Source: Antedon mediterranea (lineage: Eukaryota > Echinodermata > Crinoidea > Comatulida > Antedonidae). From it: a DNA stretch of 64,000 nucleotides. Every line of letters begins with the position of its first letter. The first letter of the stretch is position 1. Positions 52,806 to 64,000 of this stretch are shown here, piece by piece. The translations under genes and the position numbers were made by a program. Below the pieces are notes generated by a model. That model made no database searches. It saw nothing but the letters and a program-made list of their open reading frames with translations, and had not been told where the DNA came from. The stretch covers positions 19,110,912 through 19,174,911 of the forward strand of contig NC_092675.1 of the NCBI RefSeq assembly GCF_964355755.1, read 5' to 3'.

Positions 52806-55800
52806 ATGAATAAGGAGCAAAGTGAAATTTGCTTACAAAGGTCTAAAAATTATATAAAAGAGGGGGATTATGAAAGGGCTAGAAAATTTCTTCTTAAAGC
52901 AGAAAAGCTTTATGAATCAGATGAAGCAAAACGTGAGTATTTATCTGTTTTTGTAATGAAATGAAACATCAGTTTTCTAAGCCTTACTTGCGTCTAACAA
53001 ACGACAGTACTGCTCGTCAGGCTTGTCTGCCCGCATCGTTGAGGTTTGGGTATGCCGATGGAGTTGGCTTAGGCCTAGGTCCGACCTAGGTAGAATCATA
53101 GGAAGTGACTACTTTATGCTTGATTTTTGTTTTATTTTTCTAAACTTAAACCAAATAAATTTATTTAAATCACTGATACTAAATACTATTATAGGCCTAA
53201 GTACTACTTTCTAGTCTCACAGTACAGGTTTTTTATATCGCCGTGGTTAGGATTCCGGCACCGGAACCCAACTGCCCAGCGTTAGGGAATCCGACACGCT
53301 ATTGCGCATGCCCAGAGCGAGGTAATCGGCGACTCTATACTATACCAATTCTTTGACTATACAGCGATGGATCATTTCATAGCTGCGCCACACACGGCGA
53401 ACTAGCCTAGATGCCTACTAATAATGCGGGATCCACTAATCTAGGCCTACCAGTTAGACGTGACCAGTGGGCCTATTTATTTTGTAATTAAAAAGTGGTT
53501 GCTGCATTCTTATATAAACTTCATATCATTATGAATTATATAATTACATGACTAGTTTTATGGTTTTTCATAACGCATTTAATATACTGTACATAACATG
53601 CAATATTCACAAGTTGATTTGTTGACGGCAGCCACCGCGTGGATGTGAAAAAACTGTTCGGGAATTCGGGGTCGTAACGTTAAAAACAGCATTACGATTC
53701 TTAGATAGATACTGATTCTTATTAATATCATTATAATTATTTTAACGCGTGGCGTAGTCGTATTTTAATTATTAATTCATGTATGGCATAGGCCAAGTTT
53801 CATCCATCTCTCGCTCGCGCAACGACTCGACTATCTAGGCTACAGTAAATCCCTATAACACTCCGACTCTCGGTGGTGTGGTGTGTGGCACTATTAGTGC
53901 AAGCTATAATTCACTTCCCAGAGCTCTGGGCATGCGCAATATCGTGTCGGATTCCCTAACGGTGGGCAGTTGAGTTCCGGTGCCGGAATCCTAACCACGC
54001 GCTTTTTATATCGCCGTTGCTAAAGATACGGTACCGTATCCATGCTTTTAAAAACTAAAGATACGGTAATTATAGAGGGCGCTTCCGTTTGGTAAAAGTA
54101 CGGTAAAATTGCATTCCTAAAACTCGTACCTAAATATAAAACTCCTTCCTAAATATAAAACTCCTTCCTAAATATTAAACTCCTTCCTAAATATTAAAAA
54201 CCTAACCCTCTAAATAATCTCTCTTAAATTAAAAACTAAAAAAAAAAAAAAAAAAAAGACGTCAAGAAGAGTATCGAACCCCCAACCCCTTAAGCCAAAG
54301 CCTCATCACATGCCCACTAGGCTACACAGCTGGCTTGCAGAAAACCAATGCAATAACCTATTTGATTAACATCCACATTACATAGCGCCCTCTATAATTA
54401 CCGTACCTTTAGTTTTTAAAAGTATGGATACGGTACCGTATCTTTAGACATAACGTTTTTCATATTAAATAAATGTAAATAAAAAAATATTTTTTAGTGG
54501 TCAATCAAGTCATAAATAGATTTTAAAATTTATAATCTACTACATTATTAATATTATTATCACTTAACTTAAGTAATGTATATTACTGTATTATAATCAA
54601 ATGAAATAGACTTCATTATTTACCAGCAATAAAAAAATCTTACAAAAATATGTAACCCGACCCACGCCATGGGTGGCTAGTTTTCTATCGATTTGGGAAA
54701 CAATAGTAATCACTTATATTATGTAATTGTTACTTTCACAGAATTATTGGTTGATCTTGATGATTTAATAAATAAAGCCAAAGAAGAAACACCAAATGGA
54801 TGGACACAGACAGAAGAAGAAGAAACAGATGCAAACCACACACAAGAAGAAGCACAAAGTACGACTAGGCAAAGACAGAGAATGTTTTCAGGGGAGAAGA
54901 CGTATACAAAGGAGCAGACAGAAGGTGTAAATAGGTATGAGCTCCACATGGGTGGGGGACACCGACGCTATACAAGTTTTCATTTATTATTTACCTCCGC
55001 CAAAGAGGTATATGTAATCGGTAGCGTGTGTTTGTTACTTGGCCAAATTGAAAATTGGCCAAGTATGTTGATCTGTTTGGTTTGTGTGTTTGTTTGTTTG
55101 TTTGTTTGTCATCACTCTAGCGCTCACAGTTTTGATTCGAATAACTCCAAATTACTACCAAACATGTCACCTGGGGCAAGGAAGACACCGCCCAATTTTG
55201 GTTAAAATCCGTACCACGGTTCCAATTCTGGGCCACTTTTAAAAATTATTTTCAGACCTGCTAGTGTTAAAAGATAGGACAGAATTATAAAAAGCCGTTG
55301 GGCAGTCTTAAATTAACAAGTACTTAAATTGCATTTTCTCGGGAAGTACTTGTCCAAAAAACTTCATTTTTGTACAAGAGGCAAGTGTTATAATTTGTGA
55401 TTTGTAATTTTAAAACTAAATTAGATTTAATATAGAGGTTTTTTGATGCGAGTAGTTTACAAAACCTATTTCTCTTCAAATTCACCAGTGTGTTTTTCGC
55501 GTTGCTGTTCTATTGTTCGGTTTGTGTGTGTGTTTGTCATCGCTCTATCGCTCACAATGGTAAATACACAGAGGAATCTTTCTTCAAATGTTAGTCAGTT
55601 GTGTATGGCTCGGTGGTCTGTGCTGGTGTCTACAGCATTTAAGTTACCGAGATCGAGTCTCACCTTGGGAAATGAAACGAAATCAGATTTTTTTTTTATT
55701 GGTTGTTCAAGTATATTTATTCGTATATAAATTAGGCCTATACGGCTGATTTATAATTAAATCTAGAGAAATTATGTCTCTATTTTCATGTTACATGGGA

Positions 55801-58800
55801 GGTTTATGACATATACTGAACTTTGATCGGGTTAAAATCGGTCAAGGTCAAGTTTGTTTAGGAGGCCAATTTTGATTTGGCCAAGTATCGCGCTATGCGC
55901 GAAGGCTAGTTTGTCTGTTTGTTTGTTTGTTTGTTTGTCATCACTCTAGCGCTCACAGTTTTGATTCGAATGACTCCAAATTACTACCATACATGTCACC
56001 TGGTGCAAGGACGACACTGCCCAATTTTGGTTAAAATCTGGACCACGGTCCCAATTTTGGACCACTTTTAAAAATTATTTTCAGACCTGCTAGTGTTAAA
56101 AGATAGGACAGAATTATCAAAATCCGGTGAGCAGTCTTAAATTAACAAGTAAACTGAAATTACATTTTCTCGAGAACTACTTGTCCAAAAAACTTCATTT
56201 TTGTACAAGAGGCAAGTGTTATAATTTGTGATTTGTAATTTTAAAACATAATTAGATTTAATGTACAGGTTTTTTGATGCGAGTAGTTTTAAAAACCTAT
56301 TTCTTTTCAAATTCACCCGTGTGTTTTTCGCGTTGGTGTTCTATTGTTAGCCGACTGAAGCTATTGTTCGTTGAAAGGCTGGTTACATAACCTGTACACC
56401 AAACTCATGTACATGATAGTAATGAAATTAGCCTAAATCACACAGCATAAGACACACACTTTTGGTGCAAATTTGGGTCAATGTCAGGAGGCCAATTTTG
56501 ATTTGGCCAAGTATCGCGCTATGCGCGAAGGCTAGTTTGTTTGTTTGTTTGTTAGCAGGATTACTCAAAAAGTAATCACAAGATCTGTACCAAAATGAAT
56601 AGACAGATAGATATGTGGTCAAGGACCATTCCATTAAATTTTGGGACCATTTGGGACCACAGTCCCAATTCTGGACCACTTTTTAGTATACTTTTTCAGA
56701 CCTGCTAGTGTTAAAAGATAGGACAGAATTTTTCAAAAGCCGGCGAGCAGTCTTAAAGTAACAAGTGAACTGAAATTGCATTTTCTCGAGAACTACTTGT
56801 CCAAAAAACTTCATTTTTTAACAAGAGGCAAGAGTTATAATTTGTGATTTGTAATTTTAAAACATAATTTGATTTAATGTGCACGTTTTTTTATACCAGT
56901 AGTTTAAAAAACCTATTTCTTTTCAAATTCACTCGTTTGATTTTCGCGTTGCTGTTCTATTGTTAGTCAACTGAAGCTATTGTTAATTGAAAGGCTTCTT
57001 ACATAACCATTACACCAAACTCACATACACATGCTTGTAATGAAATAAGCCTAAATCACAAACAGCATTAAGACTAAAAATATATATATATATTTTTTTA
57101 CCGGAGATATCTTATGTAGGAGAATTTTACAGTAGGCGGAGCCTAGGTATGCACTCTCGGAGTGGCTTTCTAGTTATTATTATGATTGATAGAACCACCA
57201 CTTCATCACTAACATAAAATGTTATAGAAATATGCGCTATAAAAGTATATAGGTTAACGATTACATTTACTTGAAATAGATAAATGGAATGAGTGGTGAG
57301 CTTAATATTTGGTTCCATTTCTGAATAAGAACAAACAATTTAGATGATTAGTATGCTTACGGACTTACAAAAAAAAAGTTTCAAGATGATGATTGTGATG
57401 ATGATAATTTAAAGCATAAAGGCCAATTTACAAAGACGAGCGGTAACGGTAAGCGGAAAACCGCGTAGCTTGTCCGTAGAATCTGTATCTGTATCCTAGG
57501 CGAAAACTGCTTGTCTGCTCCGCGTTGTGTGTAAATGGTCATAAGAAATAACATTGATTCTATATTTGTGTTACCGTTACCGCTTGTCTGTGTAAATTGG
57601 CCTTAAATGGAAATGAAAGCTAGTGGACAAAACATAAAAGAGCTAGGCCTACTACTGTAGTTTGCAAAGTAACTTGATAACAACTTATTACTGTAGGATA
57701 ATAAGGCTTTAATGATAATCAAATAAAATAAAAGTACTTTGGAGCTATGATAGTACTAATACTAATTTTGTTTTTTTATAGAATTAAAAAATGTAGTAAT
57801 TTTTATGAAATACTTGGTGTTGCACAAGATGCAGAAGAAATGGAAATTAAAAAAGCATATAGAAAGTTAGCATTAAAGTTTCACCCGGATAAGAACTATG
57901 CACCTGGTGCTGATGAGGCATTTAAAGGTAATTATACTGCCATTTCAGAATCTGGTGTAGGTCTGAAATTGAGAGATTTTTTTAGATGAATCAATTGTAG
58001 TTGGTCAACTTTCTTCCTTTTTATGGAGGTGGAGTGAGGAGTGTAAACTTATGCTTGTGTAATTATGTCTATATCATTATCAGCACGGTACTAAACTGAC
58101 ATAATGTACAATTTACTGGATCACTGAAAAAAATCAATTTCAACATGCGTGGTGATTTATAGTAGTGTGGTCTAGTTTACAACTGTATGGTTGTTTAATC
58201 CTTTACTCTTAGTCAGGAAACATTAACAATTATATATATAACAGTATAAGGGAAACTGTACGTACAGTAATTGGTATGGTACTGCAGTAAAACTGGATTT
58301 TCTTTCTTTAGTGATTGGAAAAGCATTTGCTGTACTCCGTGATCCAGAAAAACGGAAAAAATATGACTTATATGGAGAAGAAACGCAAAACGTTTCCCGG
58401 AGGACACGTCATAGTCACAATGGGTTTTACTATGATTCAAGGGGTTTTGATGGTAAGTTTAAAATCTGTATATCAGGCTAAGTATACTGTACAATGACAC
58501 TAATTTAAACTTAAATGCAGTGTCCCCTTACTGGAGTGGTAAAACATTTGTTACTCCCTTACAGGAATGTGTCCCCTTAATAGGGGTTGATCATAGTTGC
58601 CACTCATTGGTTTTCCGGAAAAGTATCCCTTTAAATAGGGATTTACCCATTAAAAGAGGCATCATTGTTTTACAAAATATTTATATAAGTTATTAATTAT
58701 TTGATTTTCAGAGGACTTTTCACCTGATGATCTATTTAATATGTTTTTTGGCGGAGGATTTCCAAATGGTAACGTACGTGTATATTCTAATGGTCGACAC

Positions 58801-61602
58801 TATGAAAGGCATACAAGGAGAACAGGTCATTCAGATGTAAGTCCTCAATAATACGGCTATATTTATGGGTCATTTGCTGAAAACCAGAGTTAAGAAAGTT
58901 TATAGGTCAAATTGTATTGAATTGATCAAAATTAATTGATTGTTATTATTTACCTTTCCACGTATTTGTGTATGTGTATATTTTAATGGTCGACACTACT
59001 GTATGAGAGACATACAAGAAAAGTAGTTCATTCAGAAGTCCTGAATAATAAAACTATGTATGGGCTCATTTGCTGAAAACCAGAGTTAAGAAAGTTCACT
59101 TATATATAGGTCAAATGGTATTGAATTGATCAAAATTAATTGATTGTTTTTTACCTTTCCATGTATTTGTGTATGTGTATATCTAATGGTCGACACTACT
59201 GTATGAGAGACATACAAGGAAAGTAGTTCATTCAGATGTAATTCCTGAATAATACAACTATATGTATGGGCTCATTTGCTGAAAACCAGAGTTAAGAAAG
59301 TTCACTTATATATAGGTCAAATGGTATTGAATTGATCAAAATTAATTGATTGTTATTTACCTTTCCATGTATTTGTGTATGTGTATATCTAATGGTCGAC
59401 ACTACTGTATACAAGGAAAGTAGTTCATTCAGATGTAATTCCTGAATAATACAACTATATGTATGGGCTCATTTGCTGAAAACCAGAGTTAAGAAAGTTC
59501 ACTTATATATAGGTCAAATGGTATTGAATTGATAAAAATTATTATTTACCTTTCCATGTATTTGTTTCAGACACAGTATGGTGTTCTTACACAAGTTTTG
59601 CCCATTTTGGTGTTAGTGTTAATGTCTCTGTTGTCTGCAAATTTTCTCAATGACAGTCCATACAGTTTAACAAGACATGGGTAAGTAATGCTAATAATAA
59701 TTTGATATTTTAGAAGGTTATTAACAACCACACTGTAGTGTATATTGAATGTATTTTCATTTTCTAATTTATGGCCACCAAGCTCAAATAACGACACTAT
59801 GCAAAATGTAGTAATAACTAATTAATGTACATTTTAAACTATTTTAAAGCTATTTTTTCCCCATCCAGAAAAAAAATAGTATATGGGCAATTAAAGTATA
59901 ATAGTTACCTAGCCTAGACGTTAAAAATAATATAATGTTAAAATTGTTAAATTTTACTTGTACTTTTTTTCACAGTCCATACTCAGTGAGGCGTAAAACT
60001 GCTGACATTGAAGTAACTTATTATGTTAAGGTAAACAATATTTTTATTGAATTTTATTTGACACGTTTCAATATTGTTATGGAACGAAGTACCAATGTTA
60101 TATTCAAATTAAGTAACCTTGATTAATAAAGAAAAGAATATTTAATTGTAAATCTTCAATAGTCAGATTATATTTTTGATTTGTGACTATTGTGCAATTA
60201 TGTAATTCCAAAGACAATAGTATGTATCCTGCCAAATGCTATTCTTATTGGCAGAGTACAGTATGCTAAAGATTTTCCTGTTTTCAACTGCTCAACAACA
60301 AACAATTTGTAATTGATTGTAGCCTTGATTTCATTAATGAAATATGTGGTTAATTTTTTGAAAATAAATTTAAGATCAAGTTAGTGATATAAATAACAAA
60401 GAACATAGTATAATTTTTGTTTTTGTGCAACGAAAAAACCAGGTTAATTCCTGCATAAAGTTTAAAAAAACTATAGTAAATGTTTGTATGGACACCCTTT
60501 GCCTAGAATTCAGTTGGGAAACAAACATCATTTATAGTGAAGAAATTGGTCAATTTCTATTTTTTAGGAGGATTTTTCTAAAACATACTCAGGGCGTATT
60601 CATCATGTTGAGAGGTCCGTTGAAGAACACTTTCTGCAGAATCTACGGACTGCGTGTATACGAGAAAAGTCTCACAGTATGTGTACATTTGCTTACATTT
60701 GCCAATTGTTTATGCAATTTTCTAGTTGAGAACCAACCTGGTCCACTACTTGCCTTGATATATTTCTAGCCTTGTGTTACCTACTGAAAACTCTACCAGG
60801 TTAATAACCTGGTCAATAACCAGGTCCACCACTTGCCTTGATAGATTCCTAGTCTTGTGTTACCTAGTGAAAACTCTACCAGGTTAATAACCTGGTCAAT
60901 AACCTGGTCCACCACTTGCCTTGATATATTTCTAGTCTTGTGTTACCTAGTGAAAACTCTACCAGGTTAATAACCTGGTCAATAACCTGGTCCACCACTT
61001 GCCTTGATAGATTCCTAGTCTTGTGTTACCTAGTGAAAACTCTACCAGGTTAATAACCTGGTCAATAACCTGGTCCACCACTTGCCTTGATATATTTCTA
61101 GTCTTGTGTTACCTAGTGAAAACTCTACCAGGTTAATAACCTGGTCAATAACCTGGTCCACCACTTGCCTTGATAGATTCCTAGTCTTGTGTCACCTAGT
61201 GAAAACCACACCAGGTCCACCATTTTTCATGATTTATTTCTATGAAAGACAGGGATCGACCAGTACACCGAACTAGCCTCTTCTCTTTTTTTAAAATGCA
61301 CTGGGTTCTTTAAGGCGAAAAATGTACACTAGACTGTACCTCTTTCTAAAAAGAATTTTTCTACCTCCAGAACAATGGTAGAGGAGAAGGTTTTTAATTT
61401 ATACATAGCGCCCCTGACTTGACCACAACATGTTTTTGAGAACTGCCTAATGTATTGTGATAATTTATGTTTTGTTTTTCCAGGGGAAGGATTAATGTCA
61501 AAAGCCAGATATTTCGGAGATAGGAAACTTTATGAGCAAGCACAAAGTAAGACAACACCAAGCTGCACAAAGTTCAACAGCTATATGGAAAATAATAGAT
61601 AA
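52806..61602 (+). CDS. DNAJB14: ER-membrane J-domain co-chaperone, DNAJB12/DNAJB14 homologue
   Basis: Nine exons give 374 codons (human DNAJB12 and DNAJB14 are about 375-379): 52806-52932, 54742-54934, 57782-57927, 58312-58452, 58712-58836, 59571-59680, 59976-60030, 60568-60676, 61484-61602. The N-terminus is the family's helical segment ([15 protein letters not shown]). The J domain starts at about 111 (NFYEILGV) with HPD at 141-143 (LKFHPDKN), followed by a Gly/Phe patch (FNMFFGGGF). One membrane helix lies at about 250-270 ([18 protein letters not shown]). The C-terminal DUF1977 region has [11 protein letters not shown] and ends [15 protein letters not shown]. It should sit in the ER membrane with the J domain facing the cytosol, recruiting Hsc70 for ER-associated degradation. 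One gene seems to stand for the two vertebrate paralogues; the symbol is nominal. Introns are loaded with repeats. Confidence 0.97.
53230..54017. repeat. 15-bp direct repeat flanking a TIR element
   Basis: TTTTTATATCGCCGT occurs at 53230-53244 and again at 54003-54017, on either side of the element at 53242-53999 and overlapping its left end by 3 bp. Confidence 0.85.
53242..53999. mobile_element. TIR element with 77-bp ends
   Basis: 53242-53318 and 53923-53999 are inverse copies of 77 bp with about four mismatches (start CGTGGTTAGGATTCCGGCAC). The inner edge on the right is the palindrome CCCAGAGCTCTGGG. About 758 bp, no coding capacity, in DNAJB intron 1. Confidence 0.9.
54020..54447. mobile_element. 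TIR element with 64-bp ends and an internal tRNA-like unit
   Basis: 54020-54083 and 54384-54447 are inverse 64-bp repeats with two mismatches (start CTAAAGATACGGTACCGTAT). The interior has an 18-bp tandem repeat (ctccttcctaaatataaaa, about 54118-54205), an A-run at 54240-54257 and the tRNA-like sequence described separately. It lies directly beside the element at 53242-53999. Confidence 0.9.
54258..54345 (-). ncRNA. tRNA-derived (SINE-like) Pol III unit, probably not a functional tRNA
   Basis: On the minus strand an A-box match (TAGCCTAGTGG) is followed about 35 nt later by a B-box match (GGTTCGATACT) and then a long T-run (54240-54257 complement), a Pol III terminator. The acceptor stem does not pair (no match for the 3' TCTTGAC), so it is not a normal tRNA gene. 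Confidence 0.6.
54993..57175. mobile_element. Composite repeat with ACCTCCGCC / GGCGGAG ends and three internal copies
   Basis: Starts acctccgccaaagaggtatatg (54993) and ends ggcggagcctaggtatgcactctcggagtg..ctagtt (about 57175), roughly inverse ends. The interior holds three diverged copies of an approximately 500-bp block starting tggccaagtat..gaaggctagtttgtttgtttg (about 55045, 55875 and 56498), each with cagacctgctagtgttaaaagataggacag and aacttcattttt. Open frames in it are chance. It fills most of DNAJB intron 2. Confidence 0.8.
57420..57603. mobile_element. MITE with TAA target duplication (AGGCCAATTTACA ends)
   Basis: TIRs of about 33 bp (AGGCCAATTTACAAAGACGA / inverse of ..CTTGTCTGTGTAAATTGGCCT) also contain GGTAACGGTAA. 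Flanked by TAA at 57417-57419 and 57604-57606, as in PIF/Harbinger-type insertions. In DNAJB intron 2. Confidence 0.88.
58780..59560 (+). repeat. Tandem copies of the end of a DNAJB exon and its intron start
   Basis: The 3' part of the exon 58712-58836 and the next 130 bp of intron recur three more times, with TGGTCGACACT at about 58791, 58987, 59187 and 59393 (periods about 196-206 bp). Later copies resemble each other more than the exon, so they spread after the first duplication. The donor GTAAGT is lost in the copies. Confidence 0.9.
60740..61205. repeat. 83-bp minisatellite with A/B alternation
   Basis: Six units at an exact 83-bp spacing (CCTTGATA at 60753, 60836, 60919, 61002, 61085 and 61168). 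Units alternate ttgatatatttctag and ttgatagattcctag, so the true repeat is a 166-bp dimer. Each contains the hairpin ACCAGGTTAATAACCTGGT. In the last DNAJB intron. Confidence 0.93.
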
Positions 61603-64000
61603 TACACTATCGTTGAATATTATCTTTTATTGCATTTAAAATCTTGTTTCTATTAATTGTTGTACATGCATTTGGGGATAAGGTTAACTTGCTCCTTAAG
61701 ATTATTTGTCCTGCGGTTTGAATTATGTTGTGCCTAGGATTATCTAATTATGCAATATGACAAGTGTTGTCAAAAAGATGGCACATACATTATACTCCAC
61801 TTCCTCAAAATTTATGAATACAAATGTTTAAACAAGGATATGTAATAATATTTGTTTCCCACTAGAGACGTAACAACGTTGTAATGTAAGGTTGACCAAT
61901 CACAAACGATGGATTATTCGTATTGTTTCTTGTCATTGGTCAACTTGCTTGCGTTGTGTCTAGGTCCTTGCCTTGTGGGGACCACGCTTACGCAAATTTA
62001 AACTTAGAACCTCTTTTGGGACACCCCTGTTTAGTGGACACTTTCCTATGACACGAACAGGCAATCTATGTTGTCTTTGGCTATGTTTCAACACTACTGC
62101 CAACACCTATTCAGGGGAGACTTGGTTGGGTCCAGCGGGTATCCTCTTAATAGCGTTTCTACTGTAATTCAGTTATTGATGTCAACTTATTTCTCCATAT
62201 GCGTTACCACATGCATTTGTTTATTGTATATCTGATAAATAAGAGTAGTTATATGATATGTCTTACTGATAATTATATATTACCTATATTAATTAATATT
62301 ATTTATTTGAATCTTTAATTTCAAGAGATGAGATACTCTCTAAGTCTAATACCCTTTTCACATCTCCAAAAATTGTTACAACTTGAAACAAGTTGTAATC
62401 GGGTTTGATCTCCTGACTTATTACATGTTTTCATACACGCATACATGAATCTTGTGAAATCTTGGGAAGAAAAAATAGTTGCACGCTATTTAATTGCTGT
62501 GATTGGTCAGTTAATACCAGAGCAATACACGCGCACGCAGCAAGAACTCAGAACATCTTGGAACAAAAACACAGGCCTCTTGTTGGTGTGTTTTTCGAAG
62601 AAAAAAAATTTGTGAAATCTCAGGAGATTTTCCCAAAAAATTGTTTTCACACTGTGCAAACATGGTTACAAGTGTTGTTACATTTTGTGAGTATTCGATA
62701 TCAAATGACGTATTGAACTACATTCATTCATATTTTGCAATATATTTATTCTGTTTAACCCATTGACCCCTAAGTTTATTTTGCTCCCCTGGGACCCAAA
62801 AAGCATATGTCATATAATTAACCCTAACTTTTTTTCTAAACACAGACATTAAAAAAATTAAAAAACAAAAATAATGCAAAGGACATTTTATTTCCAAATA
62901 TGTTATCAAATTTGTGTTACAACTTATTTTGGCGGAGTATGGATTATGCAAATTTTAGAAATATTTTAGGAAAATTATTAAAAATTTGTAATTTATCTTT
63001 GACTACCAAATGCACAAAAATTAATAAATATTTCATAATAAAACTCATCTCTTCATCAGAACCTATTTCTTCTCTTCAAAATAAGACCAAACTTGACCAT
63101 TATGAATGACCGGTTTCGAAATTATGAAGAAATTAGTAGACTGACTCATCCGACGATGACCATATGGGGCCTAGGCCTATCGGGAGCCGCCCCGAGAGCG
63201 TCCTCGCCGCTGTTTGTTCACCGGGAATGTTAAAAAAAACATCCCGAAAGCGACTTGGAATTCGCGATTCCCACGCGCACCGGCATCCCTCGGGAGCTTA
63301 GTCCGCTGTTTTAGACGTGTAGCTTGCAGAAAATTTGACGAAAATGCGTCGAAAACTTATGAAATTAAAACAAGTTTGGTATCAAAATGTTTGTCAAAAG
63401 TTATGCTTCAATAAACTGACCTTTGCGCAGAGTTTGAACAAATATTTCATGCCCATAATGCATCTGACATGTCAGGGTTCATATTACAATCAAAGGTAAA
63501 CAATATGGCGCGGCCCTTGTGAGGACATCTTCACGACTTTTCTCCGGTAGAAAAATCACATTTTTACATGGAAATATGACGATTTAGACACTGTAACTGA
63601 TACATAATCTTTATTTATTATACATTTATTGTATACAAGCTTCAAAATAGTGATTATTAGAAATAAAGATGGATTTTAGACGATTTTACGTTGTATGTCT
63701 AGGCCTAGATTCATTCAACGCGCCTGTCGCGTTTCGAACAGCGTGCTTCGAAAAACGGTTATATTTTCGAATTTTATTTTCAAACTAACTTCAACAATTG
63801 TTTTTATATATTTAGAAGCATATTTTTTAAAAAAAAGTTGTGAGTATTTTGTATAATTTGTTGTTACGATTCATGCACAGCAAACTGCGCATGTAAATTC
63901 GATTTACTTTTTTTTTGTTGAAAATTTGTTTACAATGACCTTGACTTTTAACCTTTTGAGCGCTTTAAGCGCTTATCGTGGTGAATCGGTTATAGACCAG
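61603..64000. other. Region downstream of DNAJB, no supported gene
   Basis: Holds the DNAJB 3' UTR and then AT-rich DNA. A CpG-containing, GC-richer patch at about 63165-63310 could be a promoter of a gene to the right or a repeat; no coding exon with splice support was found. 61886-61945 has inverse CCAAT-type words (gttgaccaatcac / cattggtcaac). Confidence 0.4.

Noticed and set aside
54258-54345. Functional tRNA gene
   Set aside because: A and B boxes are present but the acceptor stem does not pair and no sound anticodon arm can be drawn.
54693-55205. 170-codon plus-strand frame
   Set aside because: Only 54742-54934 is a DNAJB exon; the rest reads through the intron into the ACCTCCGCC repeat.
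55443-55730. 95-codon frame in DNAJB intron 2
   Set aside because: Lies in the composite repeat; no coding signature.
60425-60769. 114-codon plus-strand frame
   Set aside because: Runs in another frame through the real DNAJB exon at 60568-60676 and intron repeat.
60740-61205. Regular repeat array considered as CRISPR
   Set aside because: Units are contiguous with no unique spacers, and this is eukaryotic DNA; it is a minisatellite.
63214-63414. 66-codon plus-strand frame in the CpG-containing patch
   Set aside because: GC-richer DNA gives longer chance frames; no splice site or motif support.

Overview
The window is AT-rich animal nuclear DNA. Genes are split into many short exons with GT/AG introns, and the rest is packed with inverted-repeat transposons, minisatellites and LINE debris. 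The proteins are deuterostome-like (ABCG2, medium-chain ADH, DNAJB12/14, a NEMO/optineurin/ABIN-type adaptor, a Ly6 protein). The DNA also shows a strong excess of the palindrome TAGGCCTA. A marine invertebrate deuterostome, most likely an echinoderm, fits best; that assignment is inference. All gene models were built by hand from splice sites, reading phase and family resemblance. In every model the exon phases add up.

Layout: 7-1222 (+), the 3' end of an unrecognised gene. 2990-5512 (-), a small GPI-anchored Ly6/uPAR-domain protein in three exons. 7592-16252 (-), a 17-exon ABCG2-like transporter of 647 codons. 17001-21230, an apparently complete PIF/Harbinger transposon with matching 27-bp termini, a DDE transposase (+) and a converging Myb/SANT-like accessory gene (-). 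21826-25724 (-), a 10-exon zinc alcohol dehydrogenase (377 aa). 27727-38881 (-), with a probable 5' UTR exon near 40.8 kb, a 16-exon gene for an 800-aa protein. 42729-44175 (+), a two-exon, probably four-pass membrane protein. 44.2-52.8 kb is a gene-poor repeat zone. 52806-61602 (+), a 9-exon DNAJB12/14 homologue (374 aa). 61.6-64 kb holds no gene I can support.

The most interesting gene is the one at 27.7-40.8 kb. It joins two N-terminal Death domains to a long coiled coil, a UBAN ubiquitin-binding motif and a C-terminal NOA-type C2HC zinc finger. I do not know this arrangement from the vertebrate NEMO, optineurin or ABIN proteins. The gene also has a palindromic NF-kappaB-type site (GGGGATTCCCC) just upstream of its inferred first exon and a second (GGGGTTCCCC) in intron 1, which suggests it may be both part of, and controlled by, NF-kappaB signalling.

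The repeat content is rich. There are three copies of one short MITE family, several other TIR elements (one with a tRNA-like Pol III unit inside, one wrapping a 20-bp minisatellite), an inverted pair of LTR-like repeats, C-rich and G-rich minisatellite arms facing each other, and two cases where part of a coding exon has been tandemly copied into its neighbouring intron.
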